NCBI RefSeq assembly: GCF_049537155.1
Contig: NZ_JBMVQZ010000001.1
Span: 434,001 to 498,000 of the forward strand
DNA from: Limisphaera sp049537155
GTDB taxonomy: Bacteria > Verrucomicrobiota > Verrucomicrobiia > Limisphaerales > Limisphaeraceae
Reading direction: 5' to 3'
Length of the DNA stretch: 64,000 nucleotides
Positions within the stretch are counted from its first letter, which is position 1. Each line of letters begins with the position of its first letter. The notes beneath the pieces were generated by a model that saw only the letters and a list, made by a program, of their open reading frames with translations, was not told the DNA's origin and searched no databases. Of this stretch, positions 61,704 to 64,000 are shown one piece after another. The position numbers and the translations under genes were made by a program.

Positions 61704-62521
61704 GCACCGGAACGCATGCTTCCCTCCGCCAATCCGGCCGTTGGATGCACGGCCTGGCAGCATTCGTGTACCTGTTCCTCTACGCGCCGTTGGTCTTGGT
61801 GACGGTGCAATCTTTCAACGCCGGCCGGTTCGGCACCCGTTGGGAGGGATTCACCACCGCATGGTACCGCGCCCTCCCACACAATCAGACAGCCTGGGAA
61901 GCCAGCCGGAACACCCTGGTGCTGGCCCTGACGAGCACCACACTGGCCACGGTGCTGGGCACCACGCTCGCCTGCGGACTCAGCCGGGGTCGCTTCCCCT
62001 GCAGCCAGGCTCTCCAACGGGCAATATCGCTCTCGGTCTTTCTGCCCGACATCCTTTTGGCGGCCGCTCTGCTGCTGGCGATGGCGGTGGTACAGAGCTG
62101 GTGCTCATGGGTGCGCCCCGGGCTGCCCGCGATGATCGCAGCGCACGTGACGTTCCAACTCCCGTTCGTCGCTCTTGTGGTCCGTGCCCGGCTGGCCCGG
62201 CTCGACCCCGCCTTGGAAGAGGCTGCCCGTGATCTGGGCGCCTCCGGCTGGCAGCTCTTTTATCATGTCACCCTGCCGCTGCTCCGGCCGGGCATCCTGG
62301 CAGGCGCGCTGCTGGCCTTCACCCTCAGTCTCGACGATTTCATCGTGAGCTTCTTCACAACCGGCCCGGGCGCCACCACCTTGCCGATCTGGATCTACGC
62401 CTCGGCCAAACGCGGGCTCTCCCCGGAGGTTCACGCCCTGTCCACGCTGCTGATCCTGGCCTCGCTCATCCTCACTGTTTCCCTCAACCTCGTACAAAGG
62501 AAACCATGGACACCCGGTTGA
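61700..62521 (+). CDS. potC: Spermidine/putrescine ABC transporter permease PotC
   Basis: This is the second channel subunit, 273 residues with six helices. The coupling loop is EAARDLGASGWQLFYHVTLPLLRPGI, and FTLSLDDFIVSFFTTGPGATTLPIWIYASAKRG is the PotC end signature. FLYAPLVLVTVQSFNAGRFG starts the first helix. The ATG at 61700 overlaps the potB stop (ATGA). It overlaps potD by 16 bp. Confidence 0.94.
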   Translation: MSTGTHASLRQSGRWMHGLAAFVYLFLYAPLVLVTVQSFNAGRFGTRWEGFTTAWYRALPHNQTAWEASRNTLVLALTSTTLATVLGTTLACGLSRGRFPCSQALQRAISLSVFLPDILLAAALLLAMAVVQSWCSWVRPGLPAMIAAHVTFQLPFVALVVRARLARLDPALEEAARDLGASGWQLFYHVTLPLLRPGILAGALLAFTLSLDDFIVSFFTTGPGATTLPIWIYASAKRGLSPEVHALSTLLILASLILTVSLNLVQRKPWTPG

Positions 62522-63582
62522 TCCCCTGTCTCGGCCTCCGAAGCCAGGCCCGCCTTCTGTCATGGGTGCTTGCCCTGTGCTTGGGACCGGCATCGCTCGC
62601 CGCCGCCGCGGAAGCCCGACTGAACCTTTTCATTTGGTCGGAGTACATCGACCCGGAGGTGGTGGCCGACTTCGAAAAGGCCCACAACTGCCGGGTGACC
62701 GTGGACCTCTATGAGGACAGCGAAAGCATGCTGGCCCGCCTGGCCAACGGCGGGGATGCCCTCTACGACGTGGTGGTGCCCAGCGACAACATGGTGCCGG
62801 TTCTCATCCGGCGCGGTTTGCTGGCGCCTTTGCGGCACGAGACCCTGACCAATCTGCGTCACCTGGACGAGCGGTTCCGCAATCCCGATTATGACCGCGG
62901 ACACCGTTACAGCGTCCCCTATCAGTGGGGAACCATGGGCATCCTGCTTCGGCCGCCGCGGGGCACCTCTCCCGAGGCCACCTGGGGCCTGCTGTTCGAC
63001 CCGGCACGGCAACCGGGCCCGTTTGTGCTCATCGACTCGCCTCGCGACCTTTTCGCCGCCGCCTTTCGCTTCCTGGGCCGAAGTGTCAACACCACCAACC
63101 TGGCCGACCTCCGCCGGGCACTGGACCTCCTGGCCGCAGCCCGGCAGAGGGCCCTCGGGTTCGACGGCAGCGTGGGCGGAATGAACAAGGTCCTCTCCGG
63201 CGCGGCACGCGCGGCGATTGTGTACAGCGGCGAGGCCGCCCGTGCCATTCGCGCCGACACCAACCTCGTCTATCTCCTGCCGCGAGAAGGGACCATCCTC
63301 TGGGTGGACAACCTGGCCATCCCCGCCCGGGCTCCGCACCGCGAGCTTGCCGAACGTTTTATCAACTTCGTCCTGGCACCCCCCAACGCCGCCCGCATCG
63401 CCCGCTATACCCGGTTTGCCACCTGCAACCGCGAGGCCCGGTCCCAACTCGACCCCCGGGAAGCAAGCCACCCCGCCATCTATCCCGACGAGGAAACCCT
63501 TTCGCGGCTGGAATACCTGAAAGACGTGGGCCCTGCGTCGCGCTGGTTCGACGAGGCGTGGACCCGTCTCAAGGCACGATGA
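62506..63582 (+). CDS. potD: Spermidine/putrescine-binding protein PotD
   Basis: PotD binds polyamines outside the inner membrane. The protein is 358 residues with a signal peptide ending near LAAAAEA. The mature start LNLFIWSEYIDPEVVADFEK is the family hallmark, and DALYDVVVPSDNMVPVLIRRGLL, VPYQWGTMGILL, VYSGEAARA and WVDNLAIPARAPHRELAERFINF follow. It closes the potABCD operon. A binding protein as the last gene is the usual order. Confidence 0.95.
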   Translation: MDTRLIPCLGLRSQARLLSWVLALCLGPASLAAAAEARLNLFIWSEYIDPEVVADFEKAHNCRVTVDLYEDSESMLARLANGGDALYDVVVPSDNMVPVLIRRGLLAPLRHETLTNLRHLDERFRNPDYDRGHRYSVPYQWGTMGILLRPPRGTSPEATWGLLFDPARQPGPFVLIDSPRDLFAAAFRFLGRSVNTTNLADLRRALDLLAAARQRALGFDGSVGGMNKVLSGAARAAIVYSGEAARAIRADTNLVYLLPREGTILWVDNLAIPARAPHRELAERFINFVLAPPNAARIARYTRFATCNREARSQLDPREASHPAIYPDEETLSRLEYLKDVGPASRWFDEAWTRLKAR

Positions 63583-63625
63583 CCCCCCACTCCAAGTCAC
63601 GACCCTGGCACAAGCGGGAACGGCA

Positions 63626-63641
63626 CCGGTCTTTTGACCGG
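63626..63641. terminator. Short perfect hairpin between potD and tmRNA
   Basis: CCGGTC (63626-63631) and GACCGG (63636-63641) form a 6-bp stem with a TTTT loop in the gap between the converging pot operon and tmRNA gene. No T-run follows, so terminator function is uncertain. Confidence 0.35.
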
Positions 63642-63674
63642 CCCGGACATGCACGCAGTGTCGGAAATGAAAAA

Positions 63675-64000
63675 TGGTGGAGGCGGGGGGAGTCGAACCC
63701 CCGTCCCTGACCGCGGTAGCCAGCGGCGCCTACATGCTTAGTCCGCAGAGGATGACGGCGACCGGATCACCTGCGGACGCGAATCCGACCGCCCTGACGG
63801 CATGGGATTTTCTCGGGCAGGCCCGCGCCGTCCCCGGACCCGACCCCAGCCTGCTGTGGCGTTCGTCCGGCCTAGCAGGCGTCAGCCGGCGAACGTCGCG
63901 GCGCATCAGGCCGCGAGAGCCAACTCTTCGTTAGCAGTTTTCTTTTGATGCGATGATTAACGAGGCCCACGCATCATCCTCGGCATGCCGCCTCTGGCGT
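63675..64000 (-). ncRNA. ssrA: tmRNA (5' end outside window)
   Basis: tmRNA rescues stalled ribosomes and adds a degradation tag. On the minus strand the 3' end is the tRNA-like T-arm and acceptor (GGGGGTTCGACTCCCCCCGCC, then TCCACCA), with encoded CCA at 63675-63677. The tag reading frame lies at 63906-63935: a GCT resume codon followed by sequence for ANEELALAA and TGA, with an A-rich stretch before it. The ending LALAA is the protease recognition type. Pseudoknot regions lie between. The 5' part of the RNA continues past base 64000. Confidence 0.95.

Noticed and set aside
1..64000. CRISPR arrays, complete insertion sequences or prophage genes
   Set aside because: No regularly spaced repeats, terminal inverted repeats with intact transposase, integrase or phage structural genes were seen.

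Overview
The window is a GC-rich bacterial chromosome segment with short intergenic gaps, many 4-bp ATGA start/stop overlaps and no phage or plasmid hallmarks. The gene content fits Verrucomicrobiota, probably a Limisphaera/Pedosphaera-like plant-polysaccharide degrader. Supporting points are a PVC-style pseudopilin with an H-X9-DG tail, many exported proteins and lipoproteins, the xylan and arabinan enzymes, and Rho with a long RG-rich N-terminal extension. This placement is inference from protein style, not from a marker-gene tree.

Layout. 1-5.7 kb: 3' part of glyA, an exported jelly-roll protein, an M48 protease with LemA, and a HAD hydrolase. 5.7-8.8 kb: the conserved ffs-dnaX-ybaB-recR block, read leftwards. 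8.9-18 kb: cytochrome c maturation (resB-ccsA), a duplicated-domain lipoprotein, rho with its intrinsic terminator, and a large exported TPR protein. 18-23 kb: dnaA, a SIS-domain isomerase, a decayed arsenic-resistance remnant (arsC and arsM fragments), a cydB without cydA nearby, and tRNA-Ile(CAU). 23-32.3 kb: a HAD phosphatase, an EVE-domain protein, then a ROK regulator leading an arabinose operon (araA, araB, GH51 arabinofuranosidase, araD, mutarotase) closed by an intrinsic terminator. 32.5-40.2 kb: a purine permease, a solitary transposase-derived protein, and a phosphate operon phoU-pstS-pstC-pstA-pstB1-pstB2 preceded by a PHO-box-like repeat. 40.5-47.7 kb: a deoxyhypusine-synthase-like enzyme, a pseudopilin, and a four-gene cluster of membrane or exported proteins of unknown role. 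48-51.3 kb: one giant exported enzyme joining glucuronoyl esterase, GH10 xylanase and SGNH esterase. 51.4-59.4 kb: a truncated-core methyltransferase, proC, an AI-2E-type transporter, SCO and DUF420 oxidase-assembly genes, an RG-rich coiled-coil protein, a GspC-like protein and an O-antigen-ligase-like protein. 59.6-64 kb: potABCD polyamine importer and the 3' part of tmRNA.

How the parts work together. The xylanolytic enzyme and the exported arabinofuranosidase and mutarotase would release arabinose from arabinoxylan; AraA, AraB and AraD then convert it to xylulose 5-phosphate, with the ROK protein as likely regulator. The phosphate operon carries the most unusual features. Its PhoU is fused to a low-molecular-weight phosphatase fold that has lost its catalytic cysteine. 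Its two PstB ATPases have complementary losses: one keeps the LSGGQ signature but lacks the Q-loop and H-loop residues, the other keeps those residues but lacks the signature. Together they would form a heterodimer with exactly one standard ATP site. The deoxyhypusine-synthase-like enzyme and potABCD point to an active polyamine metabolism.
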